Assembly (NCBI RefSeq): GCF_900100365.1
Contig: NZ_FNKU01000001.1
Span: 3,100,001-3,164,000, forward strand
Source of the DNA: Pseudomonas cannabina
Lineage (GTDB): Bacteria; Pseudomonadota; Gammaproteobacteria; Pseudomonadales; Pseudomonadaceae
Direction of reading: 5' to 3'
DNA: 64,000 bases
A program made the translations under genes and the position numbers. The notes beneath the pieces were generated by a model. It searched no databases. It was not told the DNA's origin and saw only the letters and a list, made by a program, of their open reading frames with translations. Of the stretch, positions 1 through 7,597 are shown piece after piece. The first letter of the stretch is position 1, and the number at the start of each line of letters is the position of its first letter.

Positions 1-351
1 GCGACCAAAGGTGGCTGGCAAATCGATACGCAATTGCCCGGCAGGCTCGGAGCGCTGCGCCGCCAATGCGGTTTCGGCGTCTTCCAGTTCGGTGAGCATC
101 CGCGTGCACACCACGTAATAGGCCGCGCCCTCTTCGGTCAGCGCCAGACTGCGGGTAGTGCGCTCGAACAGTCGCATGCCAAGGCGATTTTCCAGACGTG
201 CCACGCTTTTACTAAGGGCAGAATTGGTCAGGTTCAAGCGCTCTGCCGCTGCGGTAAAACTGCCTGCATTGGCAACGGCGACGAACGTTTCGATGCCCTT
301 GAGGCGATCTGTAGACAGCACACGAACCCCTATTATTGAATTTAAATCCAT
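1..351 (-). CDS. LysR-family transcriptional regulator (5' part, runs off window)
   Basis: The 117 codons visible on the minus strand begin with an ATG at 351 and run without a stop to base 1, so the C-terminal effector-binding part lies outside the window. The N-terminus holds a typical LysR winged helix-turn-helix: a TFVAVANAGSFTAAAERL segment, then NSALSKSVARLENRLGMRLFERTTR, about residues 20-75. It is divergent from the MFS exporter that starts 80 bp away, the usual arrangement for a LysR protein that controls its neighbour. The ligand cannot be predicted. The family call is secure; the regulatory target is inference. Confidence 0.93.
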   Translation of the reverse strand, partial: MDLNSIIGVRVLSTDRLKGIETFVAVANAGSFTAAAERLNLTNSALSKSVARLENRLGMRLFERTTRSLALTEEGAAYYVVCTRMLTELEDAETALAAQRSEPAGQLRIDLPATFGR

Positions 352-430
352 AATGTACGGAATATTTGCCAAAGATAGGAAACCATTTCTGCAATAAGCT
401 GGCTGACTTACTTTCCAATGGGTGTGTGTC

Positions 431-1633
431 ATGCCGTCGATAGAAACAACCGCCTCCCGCACTGCCAGCGAAAGCTCCAGCGGTGCAGGTTTGTCCATCG
501 CGATTCTCGCGCTGGCGGGCTTCGTGATTGTCACCACTGAATTTCTGATCATCGGTCTGTTGCCGTCACTGGCCCGCGATCTGGGAATCTCCATCTCCGC
601 TGCAGGCCTGCTCGTCACGCTGTTTGCCTTCACGGTGATGCTCTTTGGTCCGCCGCTGACCGCCATGCTTTCGCACCTGGACCGGAAACGGACGTTTATC
701 GTCATCCTGCTGATTTTCGCTGCGTCCAACGCCCTCGCGGCGGTATCGAGCAATATCTGGGTGCTGGCGCTGGCGCGATTCATCCCGGCACTGGCTTTGC
801 CGGTGTTCTGGGGCACCGCGAGCGAAACCGCCAGTCTGCTGGCCGGACCCAAACGTGCCGGCAAGGCAGTGGCGCAGGTTTACCTGGGCATCTCGGCCGC
901 CATGCTGTTCGGTATACCGCTCGGCACTGTGTTCGCTGACATGGTCGGCTGGCGGGGCGCGTTCTGGGCGCTGACCCTGTTGTCTGCCCTGATGGCCTTG
1001 TTGCTTGCGCTGTCGATGCCGCGCCTGGAACCTACCGCAAAGGTCGGTCTGGCCGAGCAGGCGAAAATTCTGCGTGATCCGCATTTTCTCGCCAATCTGC
1101 TGCTGTCCATTCTGCTGTTCACTGCGATGTTCGGCGCCTACACCTATTTGGCCGATACGCTGGAGCGCATCGCCGGTGTCGAATCGGCGCAAGTGGGCTG
1201 GTGGTTGATGGGCTTCGGCGCAGTCGGTCTGATCGGCAACGCATTGGGCGGCCGCTTCGTAGACCGCAGCCCGCTGGGTTCGACGGTCGCTTTCGCCCTG
1301 TTGCTGGCGCTGGGCATGACGGCCAGCGTTCCGGCAGCCGGTTCGCTGCCGTTGCTGGCCGTGGTGCTGGTGGTCTGGGGGATTGCACACACGGCGTTGT
1401 TCCCTATCTGTCAGATCCGGGTCATGAAAGCCGCTCCTCATGCACAAGCCCTGGCCGGGACGCTGAATGTGTCAGCAGCCAATGCCGGGATAGGTCTGGG
1501 GTCGATCATCGGAGGCCTGACGATCGAACACCTCGGGCTGAATGCAGTGGGCTACGTCGCAGCGGTGGTTGCGCTGCTGGCCATCGCAATTGCCTGGGTG
1601 ACGAAACTTCAGCAACACAGAGCATCGATGTAA
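431..1633 (+). CDS. MFS drug/metabolite efflux transporter (DHA1, AraJ-like)
   Basis: A 400-residue inner-membrane protein with about 12 hydrophobic segments after a polar N-terminus of ~20 residues. The LPSLARDLGIS stretch after TM1 and a cytoplasmic loop with DRKR between TM2 and TM3 are the usual motif-A region of the 12-TM DHA1 exporters of the AraJ/YdhP/PbuE type. A GTG nine bases upstream (422) is in frame, but the ATG at 431 gives the normal polar start. It probably exports a small organic compound by proton antiport; substrate unknown. The divergent LysR gene suggests inducible control. Confidence 0.88.
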   Translation: MPSIETTASRTASESSSGAGLSIAILALAGFVIVTTEFLIIGLLPSLARDLGISISAAGLLVTLFAFTVMLFGPPLTAMLSHLDRKRTFIVILLIFAASNALAAVSSNIWVLALARFIPALALPVFWGTASETASLLAGPKRAGKAVAQVYLGISAAMLFGIPLGTVFADMVGWRGAFWALTLLSALMALLLALSMPRLEPTAKVGLAEQAKILRDPHFLANLLLSILLFTAMFGAYTYLADTLERIAGVESAQVGWWLMGFGAVGLIGNALGGRFVDRSPLGSTVAFALLLALGMTASVPAAGSLPLLAVVLVVWGIAHTALFPICQIRVMKAAPHAQALAGTLNVSAANAGIGLGSIIGGLTIEHLGLNAVGYVAAVVALLAIAIAWVTKLQQHRASM

Positions 1634-1928
1634 CTCTTTCTCGATACTTGTACTTGCCGGACAGCGTGTTTGCTCCACCGCAGGCACACTGTCCGACTGC
1701 ACGGATGTATATCCGACTTATATACTTCGTCATAATTTTGAACCTGCTTTTACGCCTGAAATGTCAGTTATTTGACTCCCAAACAAATACCCCGCCTTAA
1801 TACGTCGATATTTGACGCTTATTCGCAAAATAATCTTCCCATGCCATTACTGAACGCTCAAACTCCAGCTTCTCGGTCGAGGGGTAAGGGTTTCTGACCG
1901 ATTCAAAAGTAATGTCCGGTAAGAAACT

Positions 1929-3005
1929 ATGAGCACATATCACCGCAGGGGACTGGCATTCGCCAAGCGGATTTATGCCCCGCGAACACTCGGTGTCAGC
2001 GTTGGCTTTATTACCGTCGCCGTGTCGTTGTACTACGTGAATGCTGCACACTGGGTCTGGCTGCTGGCAGTGTTCAATACACTGATATGGCCGCACCTGG
2101 CCTATCAACTTGCCAAACGCTCACACCAACCTTATCAGGCCGAATGGCGCAATCTGTTGCTCGACTCGTGCACGGGCGGGTTCTGGGTAGCCGCGATGGG
2201 GTTCAGTGTGCTCCCCGGCGTGACGTTGCTCGCGATGATGGCCATGCACAACATGGCCGCTGCCGGACCACGCTTGATGCTTCAGGGGCTTTGTGCCCAG
2301 GCACTGGGCGTGTTGATCGGGATGGCGCTGCTCAATCCGGTCGTCGACCCGCACAGCAACATGACGCAGATCTACGCCTGCCTCCCGGTACTGGTCGTCT
2401 ATCCGGTCTTCGTGGGCTGGCTGAGCCATCAGGTCACGCTCAAGCTCTGGGAGCACCGGAACATCCTGCGCAAACTCAGCCGCACCGACAGCCTGACCGG
2501 CCTGCTCAATCACGGCTCATGGAAAGACCTGCTCGATCTGGAGTTCGCCAAAAGCCGCAGCCTGCATCGCCAGTGCGTGATCGCCTTGATCGACATCGAT
2601 CATTTCAAGATCATCAACGACACCTACGGCCACCTTGTAGGCGACACGGTGTTGCAGAATATCAGCGAAGCGCTGGTCGAGAATCTGCGCGATACCGACC
2701 TGATCGGACGCTGTGGCGGCGACGAGTTTTGCGTCATTCTGCCGGACACCAGTTCGCGGCAGGCGGAGGAAATCCTCGAACGCCTGCGTCAGGCAATCGA
2801 CGAGTTCACCTACGCCCTGCACTGTGAACTCAGGGTCAGCCTGAGCATTGGCATCGCCGTTTATACTCCTGAACTGACCGACGCCTCGACCTGGCTGCAT
2901 GAAGCAGACAAAGCGCTGTACTTCGCCAAAAGTACCGGCCGCAACCGGGTGGTCAATGCTCAGGATGCGCCATCGGAACGACAGACGCTTGGGGCCAAGG
3001 CCTGA
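1929..3005 (+). CDS. MASE2-GGDEF diguanylate cyclase
   Basis: A 358-residue membrane enzyme predicted to make cyclic-di-GMP. Residues ~12-170 form a MASE2-type membrane sensor (YAPRTLG and WPHLAYQLA motifs, several TM helices), the architecture of AdrA/DgcC. Residues ~180-345 are the catalytic domain with an intact GGDEF motif at 263-267. An RDTD sequence at 254-257, exactly five residues before GGDEF, is a canonical inhibitory I-site, so product feedback inhibition is expected. There is no EAL domain. It stands alone, 295 bp after the MFS gene, and likely feeds into biofilm, motility or polysaccharide control; the signal is unknown. Confidence 0.94.
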   Translation: MSTYHRRGLAFAKRIYAPRTLGVSVGFITVAVSLYYVNAAHWVWLLAVFNTLIWPHLAYQLAKRSHQPYQAEWRNLLLDSCTGGFWVAAMGFSVLPGVTLLAMMAMHNMAAAGPRLMLQGLCAQALGVLIGMALLNPVVDPHSNMTQIYACLPVLVVYPVFVGWLSHQVTLKLWEHRNILRKLSRTDSLTGLLNHGSWKDLLDLEFAKSRSLHRQCVIALIDIDHFKIINDTYGHLVGDTVLQNISEALVENLRDTDLIGRCGGDEFCVILPDTSSRQAEEILERLRQAIDEFTYALHCELRVSLSIGIAVYTPELTDASTWLHEADKALYFAKSTGRNRVVNAQDAPSERQTLGAKA

Positions 3006-3009
3006 TCGT

Positions 3010-3885
3010 TCAACGCTGGCCCTTGAGCAACCTATCGAACAGGGATGAGAAACTCTTGAAGCCCATTGCCTTCAGGAAAGTTTCGCGCATGTCGGACCGC
3101 AGGCTTTCCAGGGTTAATTCCTTGGGTTTGCTGGTTTTCTTTGCCGATAGTGTTTCGCGAGTGTCACCTTCGCCGGGGGTGTATTTTTCTTTGGACAAGG
3201 TTCTGATGTAGTCGTTTTTCTGACTTTTATACGTAGCGAAATCTGCGCCCAATGGCTGATCGCGTTCCCCCGCCGTTGAAAACCTGTTGATCACTTTTTC
3301 CATGAATTCAAAATTGTTGTGGCCAAGGGATCCGTAATCCTTGTCAGTGATAAAGCGAATAAACCCCTGATCCAGACGCGTCGTTTTTAACCCCTCGCCC
3401 TCGACAATACGCTTGGCCGTGACCGCGTGCTGATCGGTAAAACTGTAGAAAACCTTGTGCCCCTCCATGTCATATACGTTGCCTTGGTTATGGCGAGACC
3501 ATATTCTTCCATCGTCTTTCTCTCTATACGACGCCAGCGCGAAAGCCAGGTCGTCGACATAGCCCAAGTCTGCGCCTTGGTCATCCGCCCACTCATAGAC
3601 GTCGCCAAGTAATCTTCGGTCATCCCGGGTTAAAAAAGAGGCTTGAGGCATGGACGTTCCGCATTCGGCTTTACCCAGAAGGGGCGCAGAAAGACCGGGG
3701 TCCGCAAGTCCGAACACTCTATGTTTGAGAAGGGCCTGACCACTGATGCTCACTGCAGAATCAGGGGGATTTGATCGGAGTAATGTGCTGGCAGACGCAG
3801 ACACAGACACATTCTTCACTGCCCTTTTATCGTCGAGTTGTTGCGCGATTATCAGTGCTTCTGCTCCAGAACTTATAGCTCGCAT
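3010..3885 (-). CDS. Hypothetical protein, 291 aa, no recognised domain
   Basis: An intact ORF whose ATG at 3885 is preceded by a good ribosome site (GGAG in CTGGCAGGAGCC). The product has no signal peptide and no clear membrane segment. The N-terminal ~70 residues are rich in Ser and Ala (SVSASASTLL), and the rest is charged and soluble, ending in a basic Lys/Ser-rich tail. I do not recognise the family. The Ser-rich, acid-poor N-terminus is vaguely like secreted effectors, but I see no hrp box in the short upstream region, so this is not proposed as an effector. It follows the split secreted-protein gene on the same strand, with a hairpin between them. Confidence 0.7.
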   Translation of the reverse strand: MRAISSGAEALIIAQQLDDKRAVKNVSVSASASTLLRSNPPDSAVSISGQALLKHRVFGLADPGLSAPLLGKAECGTSMPQASFLTRDDRRLLGDVYEWADDQGADLGYVDDLAFALASYREKDDGRIWSRHNQGNVYDMEGHKVFYSFTDQHAVTAKRIVEGEGLKTTRLDQGFIRFITDKDYGSLGHNNFEFMEKVINRFSTAGERDQPLGADFATYKSQKNDYIRTLSKEKYTPGEGDTRETLSAKKTSKPKELTLESLRSDMRETFLKAMGFKSFSSLFDRLLKGQR

Positions 3886-3909
3886 AACGTTGGCTCCTGC
3901 CAGTTAAAA

Positions 3910-3930
3910 CCCTGGCGATTATCGCCAGGG
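3910..3930 (-). terminator. Rho-independent terminator after the split secreted-protein gene
   Basis: A perfect 10-bp inverted repeat (CCCTGGCGAT / ATCGCCAGGG) with a one-base loop, followed on the minus strand by TTTT. It lies 9 bp past the reconstructed stop codon at 3939 and before the ATG of the next minus-strand gene, so it fits a terminator for the interrupted gene. Confidence 0.75.
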
Positions 3931-3977
3931 ATTAGCAATCAGTAAGACAAATGGAAGGTGACTGTTTCAGCCCCTAG

Positions 3978-4076
3978 GGAGGCGCTGATTTATTCGATTT
4001 TTCGTCCCTGCAACGCTCTGGAGGCCTTGATTTATCTGGGGGCAACAGCTGGGTTTTAGAATAAATCAGCGTCTCC
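3978..4076 (+). mobile_element. MITE copy 1 (MITEPsy1-like, 99-bp core)
   Basis: A 99-bp non-coding element with 18-bp imperfect terminal inverted repeats: left GGAGGCGCTGATTTATTC, right (read inward) GGAGACGCTGATTTATTC. CTAG stands at both sides (3974-3977 and 4077-4080). The size, ~100 bp, fits MITEPsy1 described from P. syringae pv. phaseolicola; identification is from memory and not checked by alignment. It forms the left arm of the compound insertion. Confidence 0.92.
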
Positions 4077-4080
4077 CTAG

Positions 4081-5289
4081 GGAGGCGCTGCAAAAATAGC
4101 CAACTGTCCCCACCCTTGGCACACTAAGTTCCTTCAACAGCCTCCCTCTCCGTGAGCGTTACGCGCGTGCAGAAGACCTTCTCCGAACTCGAATATACCG
4201 GCAAGAAAAAGCAGACTCGCCGAGATCGCTTCCTGGCTGACCTTGAACAGTTGGTGCCCTGGGCCCTGCTGGAGGCGCAAGTGGCGCCGTTTTATAGCAA
4301 CACCGCAGGCAAGCGCGGACGCCCTGCGATAGGGGTGTCGCGCATGTTGCGCATGTACGTCGTGCAGCAGTGTTTCGGTTTCTCCGATGAAGGTTGCGAA
4401 GATGCCGTCTACGACAGCCAGGCCATCCGCGGTTTTATGGGTATCGACCTGGGTCGCGAGTCTGCACCGGATGCCACCACCTTGCTGCGTTTTCGCCGCT
4501 TGCTGGAAGTCCATCAGCTAACCCGGCTGCTGTTTGAAACGATTAACCAGCATCTGGCCAGCCGGGGGCTGCTGCTCAAGGAAGGCACTATCGTCGACGC
4601 TACTCTGATCGCCGCGCCGCCCTCGGTCAAGAACCGAGAAGGCAAGCGTGATCCTGAGATGCATCAGGCCAGGAAAGGCAATCAATGGCACTTTGGGATG
4701 AAGGCCCACATTGGTGTAGACGCCACGTCGGGGCTGGTGCACAGCGTAGTAGGGACGGCCGCTAACGTGGCGGATGTCACCCAGGTTGGCCAGTTGCTTC
4801 ACGGTGACGAAACCTATGTTTCGGGTGACGCTGGATACACCGGTGCGGCCAAGCGACCGGAGCATGCTGAACGGGACGTTATCTGGTCGATTGCAGAACG
4901 GCCAAGCAGTTACAAGCAGCACGGCGAAGGCAGCGTGCTGTATCGGGTCAAGCGCAAAATTGAATATGCCAAGGCGCAACTGCGTGCCAAGGTCGAGCAC
5001 CCCTTCCAGGTAATCAAGGTGCGCTTCAATCATCGCAAGGTTCGCTACCGTGGGCTGGAAAAGAATACAGCGCAGTTGTTCAGTTTGTTTGGGTTGGCCA
5101 ATCTGATGCTGGCCAAGCGGTATTTACAACAGACGGCAGGATAAATCCGTCTGAAAGGCGGGACTGGCCCGCCTTTCAGCAAAATGAGGGCAGAAATCTG
5201 CTCGAGAAACGTAAAATAAGGCCGGCAGGTTGAAAAAAACCGGCTTGGAAATGGGGACGGTGCGAACGGGTTAATTGTTCAGCGTCTCC
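4081..5289 (+). mobile_element. IS5-group insertion sequence, copy 1 (1,209 bp; perhaps ISPsy19)
   Basis: Bounded by GGAGGCGCTGCAAAA at the left and, read inward, GGAGACGCTGAAC at the right, with CTAG (4077-4080) and TTAG (5290-5293) outside. It has one transposase ORF (4152-5144) and, just after the ORF, a strong hairpin (CTGAAAGGCGGG / CCCGCCTTTCAG, 5152-5180) that should stop transcription. The copy at 37332 reads the same throughout as far as I can follow. The name ISPsy19 is a guess from family resemblance. Confidence 0.93.
4152..5144 (+). CDS. IS5-family transposase (330 aa), copy 1
   Basis: A DDE transposase with a GTG start. The visible catalytic motifs are GTIVDATLI (first Asp, ~residue 148), VSGDAGYTGA (second Asp, ~225) and VEHPFQVIKVRFNHRKVRYRG (Glu in the C-terminal Y-(2)-R-(3)-E-(6)-K region, ~290). 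The N-terminus (KKKQTRRDRFLADLEQLVPW) is the standard IS5-group start domain. The length is normal for the group and the ORF is intact, so the element can be active and could also act on the MITE copies that share its ends. Confidence 0.96.
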   Translation: MSVTRVQKTFSELEYTGKKKQTRRDRFLADLEQLVPWALLEAQVAPFYSNTAGKRGRPAIGVSRMLRMYVVQQCFGFSDEGCEDAVYDSQAIRGFMGIDLGRESAPDATTLLRFRRLLEVHQLTRLLFETINQHLASRGLLLKEGTIVDATLIAAPPSVKNREGKRDPEMHQARKGNQWHFGMKAHIGVDATSGLVHSVVGTAANVADVTQVGQLLHGDETYVSGDAGYTGAAKRPEHAERDVIWSIAERPSSYKQHGEGSVLYRVKRKIEYAKAQLRAKVEHPFQVIKVRFNHRKVRYRGLEKNTAQLFSLFGLANLMLAKRYLQQTAG

Positions 5290-5293
5290 TTAG

Positions 5294-5392
5294 GGAGACG
5301 CTGATTTATTCTAAAACCCAGCTGTTGCCCCCAGATAAATCAAGGCCTCCAGAGCGTTGCAGGGACGAAAAATCGAATAAATCAGCGCCTCC
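5294..5392 (-). mobile_element. MITE copy 2, inverted (MITEPsy1-like)
   Basis: The same 99-bp element as copy 1 but in the opposite orientation, so its GGAGAC end abuts the IS. The inner flank is TTAG (5290-5293, one base off CTAG) and the outer flank CTAG (5393-5396). It forms the right arm of the MITE-IS-MITE compound. Confidence 0.92.
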
Positions 5393-6027
5393 CTAGAGGT
5401 TTACTCTTCCAAGGACCACTTTCAGCGTTGTGCGTAATCATTACATCGGACGAATAGCTGAAACCGAATTTATTGAATTTATCAGTACTACCCGCCACGC
5501 CTGGAGTGATAGGTACACAATCAGAATCATGTACACCGCCGCTTCTGAAACAAATATTTGCATGCTCACCCACGCTTTCCGGAAACGATGTCGCTGTCCA
5601 GGAAAGCTTTCGTAATCGAGATTTATTAGCCGCGCCTTGGGGATAATCAGCCAACCTCAATTGGTGCCGGGAAAAGCATTATGGTTTGGTCCATTGATCG
5701 TTATTGGCGTCCTTGTTGTAGTCACCGAATAATCGGCTGCCTGACTGGCAGCGGATACCAACAATAGAACCAAAGGCACTATATTTTTCATCATTGTTAC
5801 TCCAATAGTTAAAAACAAAATATTTTTTGACGCGTGAAGGCACTGACGCCGGCAAATTTTCGCAAAATCAGCAATGTGTTACCGAAGGGTCTAGCGCTCA
5901 TCAGCATTTGAAATTGGTTATTAAAAAATCAACATCCACTTATAAAAAATTTTGCCAGCTGACTTCTGCCAACATCAGATTGAATGACGTTCACTTCCGG
6001 CAAATATCTGACATTCCGTGTCATCAC

Positions 6028-6762
6028 CTACCCCACACGCTCCCAATCAATGGACAGCTCAAAAGAAGACAGGTTATTCAACAACCATTCAGGCGAGTGC
6101 ATATTCAGCAGTGCACTGATGGGCTGATCCAGTATCAGCTTGCCGTAAAGGGTTTCTTCATGATCAAGGTGCGCCTGCTGGACAGCCCGATAGTGGAGCG
6201 GGTAGATACTTTTTTCGATGGGCAACAGCCTGTCGAAGTGTTCCAGCAGACCATGGAAGACAATCCGGCGCTCGACGGTTTCCCGTGTGGTGGCGATCAG
6301 TTTGACGAAGTATTCGCTGTCATGCTGGCGCAGCGCTTCACGGGCGGCGTATCGTTCAACCAGTGTATGCAACGAGCGGTCGTCGAACACGATGCAGCAC
6401 AGGTCTTCTCGCAACATGCCTTTGAAGGGGTTAGCCGCTTCAGGCCGACGACAATGCTGACCCAGCGCGAACTGGACGGCACGCTCGGCCAGGCTCTGAC
6501 GTTTACGCCCGCGCAACCATTCCAGGTCTTCGAGCGAAGGTGCCTGACGTCCATACAGTCGGAGCTGACGGGAGAGTTTTACAAAAAGACCTGCGGGGCC
6601 CGACAACGCTGCCTGTTGCTCCACCAACTGAGGGACCGGGAGCGCGGATTGTCGCGTCGCCAGTTGCTGAAACTCTGTTGTCAGATTCAGGCCGGATCGG
6701 TAAGGGTCCAATCGCATTGACTGATCGGATACTGACTCGCTTTGACGCAGACAAACAGTCAT
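6028..6762 (-). CDS. Hypothetical protein, 244 aa, soluble
   Basis: An intact ORF with a textbook ribosome site (AAAGGAGT, 7 bp before the ATG at 6762). The product is soluble and helix-rich, with many Arg, Leu and Gln, without signal peptide or membrane segments. A central stretch (GMLREDLCCIVFDDRSLHTLVERYAAREAL) and a C-terminal LLNMHSPEWLLNNLSS stretch look conserved in character, but I do not recognise the family. The LuxR-type HTH gene lies 167 bp upstream on the same strand. Confidence 0.8.
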   Translation of the reverse strand: MTVCLRQSESVSDQSMRLDPYRSGLNLTTEFQQLATRQSALPVPQLVEQQAALSGPAGLFVKLSRQLRLYGRQAPSLEDLEWLRGRKRQSLAERAVQFALGQHCRRPEAANPFKGMLREDLCCIVFDDRSLHTLVERYAAREALRQHDSEYFVKLIATTRETVERRIVFHGLLEHFDRLLPIEKSIYPLHYRAVQQAHLDHEETLYGKLILDQPISALLNMHSPEWLLNNLSSFELSIDWERVG

Positions 6763-6928
6763 GAATGACTCCTTTATTATTTGGTTTTTGTACTCATCCC
6801 TTTGTACAGACAGCCAGACAGAGGGCCAACCCTGTAACCACCAGGAAGCAACATGCTTTTTATCGATGCAGTGGGCAGTGTCCGGAGATACTGAGCGCTT
6901 TAATAAGTAGCGCTTATTTCAAGACACA

Positions 6929-7213
6929 TTATGTATGAGCCCGCTCATTGCACAATCCGACAGATGTAGGGGGTGGCGTATTTTTTATCGGTATCAATAG
7001 CGATACACAGCGAGCCATAAGCTCGGCGCGGGTTCTGACCTGATTTTTTCTGAGCAGCGAAGACACGTGATCGCGTACTGTATAGCCGCTGATACTGAGC
7101 TGCCTGGCGATTTCCTTGTTCGTGAAGCCCTGCAGCAACAGGTCTAGAACCTCTTGTTCTCTCATCGTCACCCACATGATATTCCCTCTTGCCATCATTT
7201 TGCCCAAAGACAA
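6929..7213 (-). CDS. Single-domain LuxR-type (GerE) DNA-binding protein, 94 aa
   Basis: Nearly the whole protein is one LuxR C-terminal helix-turn-helix: MREQEVLDLLLQGFTNKEIARQLSISGYTVRDHVSSLLRKNQVRTRAEL. There is no receiver, autoinducer-binding or ATPase domain. Methionines at residues 1, 6, 7, 13 and 17 are all possible starts; ATG 7213 is the longest. It may act as a stand-alone regulator, or as a partner or competitor of larger LuxR proteins. The recognition-helix region shows no gaps, so DNA binding should be intact. Its target is unknown; the adjacent 244-aa gene downstream is the simplest candidate. Confidence 0.85.
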   Translation of the reverse strand: MSLGKMMARGNIMWVTMREQEVLDLLLQGFTNKEIARQLSISGYTVRDHVSSLLRKNQVRTRAELMARCVSLLIPIKNTPPPTSVGLCNERAHT

Positions 7214-7597
7214 TTTGTAAGATCAGTCCTACACTTGCAGCCCATGACTTAAAGAATAAATCGGCACAGAGTTCGTTTTATTTAGGTTTATTTCTTCCAT
7301 TATCCGTACACCTCTCCATGACGCTCTATGACGAATACCCTGATCAAAAAATTAACGTAGTCTTAAAATCTCAACATAAGGAAACTTCCTACAGAAAATA
7401 CGGAAAACCCCTATATTATTATTTCGCGATCCCCACAAAAAGGCGCAAGCTGACCCGTTTGCTATAGCACAGCTAGAGCAGACCAAGTTAAAAGCAACGC
7501 ATAGGCGGACAGCCGCAAGATAAACTTGCGCAATGAGAATTACAATCAGTTGTTACAATTACACAGAGGAACTTGCGGAACTTTTCGTTTTTCTTGA
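7214..7597. other. Intergenic stretch, AT-rich, no gene seen
   Basis: This 384-bp gap lies between the divergent start of the LuxR-type gene and the 3' end of the MHS transporter. It is clearly more AT-rich than its surroundings. Short ORFs occur, but none has a convincing ribosome site or protein-like composition. It must hold the promoter of the LuxR-type gene; I see no clear operator palindrome. Confidence 0.5.

Larger units (their letters stand above)
3939..5794 (-). pseudogene. Small secreted protein gene, split by MITE-IS-MITE and frameshifted
   Basis: Starting at the ATG at 5794 (GGAG ribosome site upstream) the minus strand encodes MMKNIVPLVLLLVSAASQA, a signal peptide, then 25 more residues to a stop. 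One frame over the sequence continues (LADYPQGAANKSRL..., with Cys in ANICFRS and DSDCVP), which a single missing T near 5657-5659 would explain. That frame runs into the compound element at 5396. Removing the element plus one CTAG copy rejoins GPWKSKP to LGAETVTFHLSY and a TGA at 3939-3941. The rebuilt protein would be ~145 residues, periplasmic or secreted, with two cysteines. The family is not recognised; the fold size recalls FlhE-like periplasmic proteins, but that is only a guess. Confidence 0.75.

Noticed and set aside
566..1447. Long minus-strand ORF opposite the first MFS gene
   Set aside because: His/Gln/Arg-rich composition is typical of an antisense frame; the plus strand encodes a full transporter.
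4134..5033. Long minus-strand ORFs opposite the IS5-group transposase (and the same at 37385-38284)
   Set aside because: They are antisense shadows of the transposase in high-GC DNA, present only because the opposite strand codes; there is no ribosome site or protein-like pattern.
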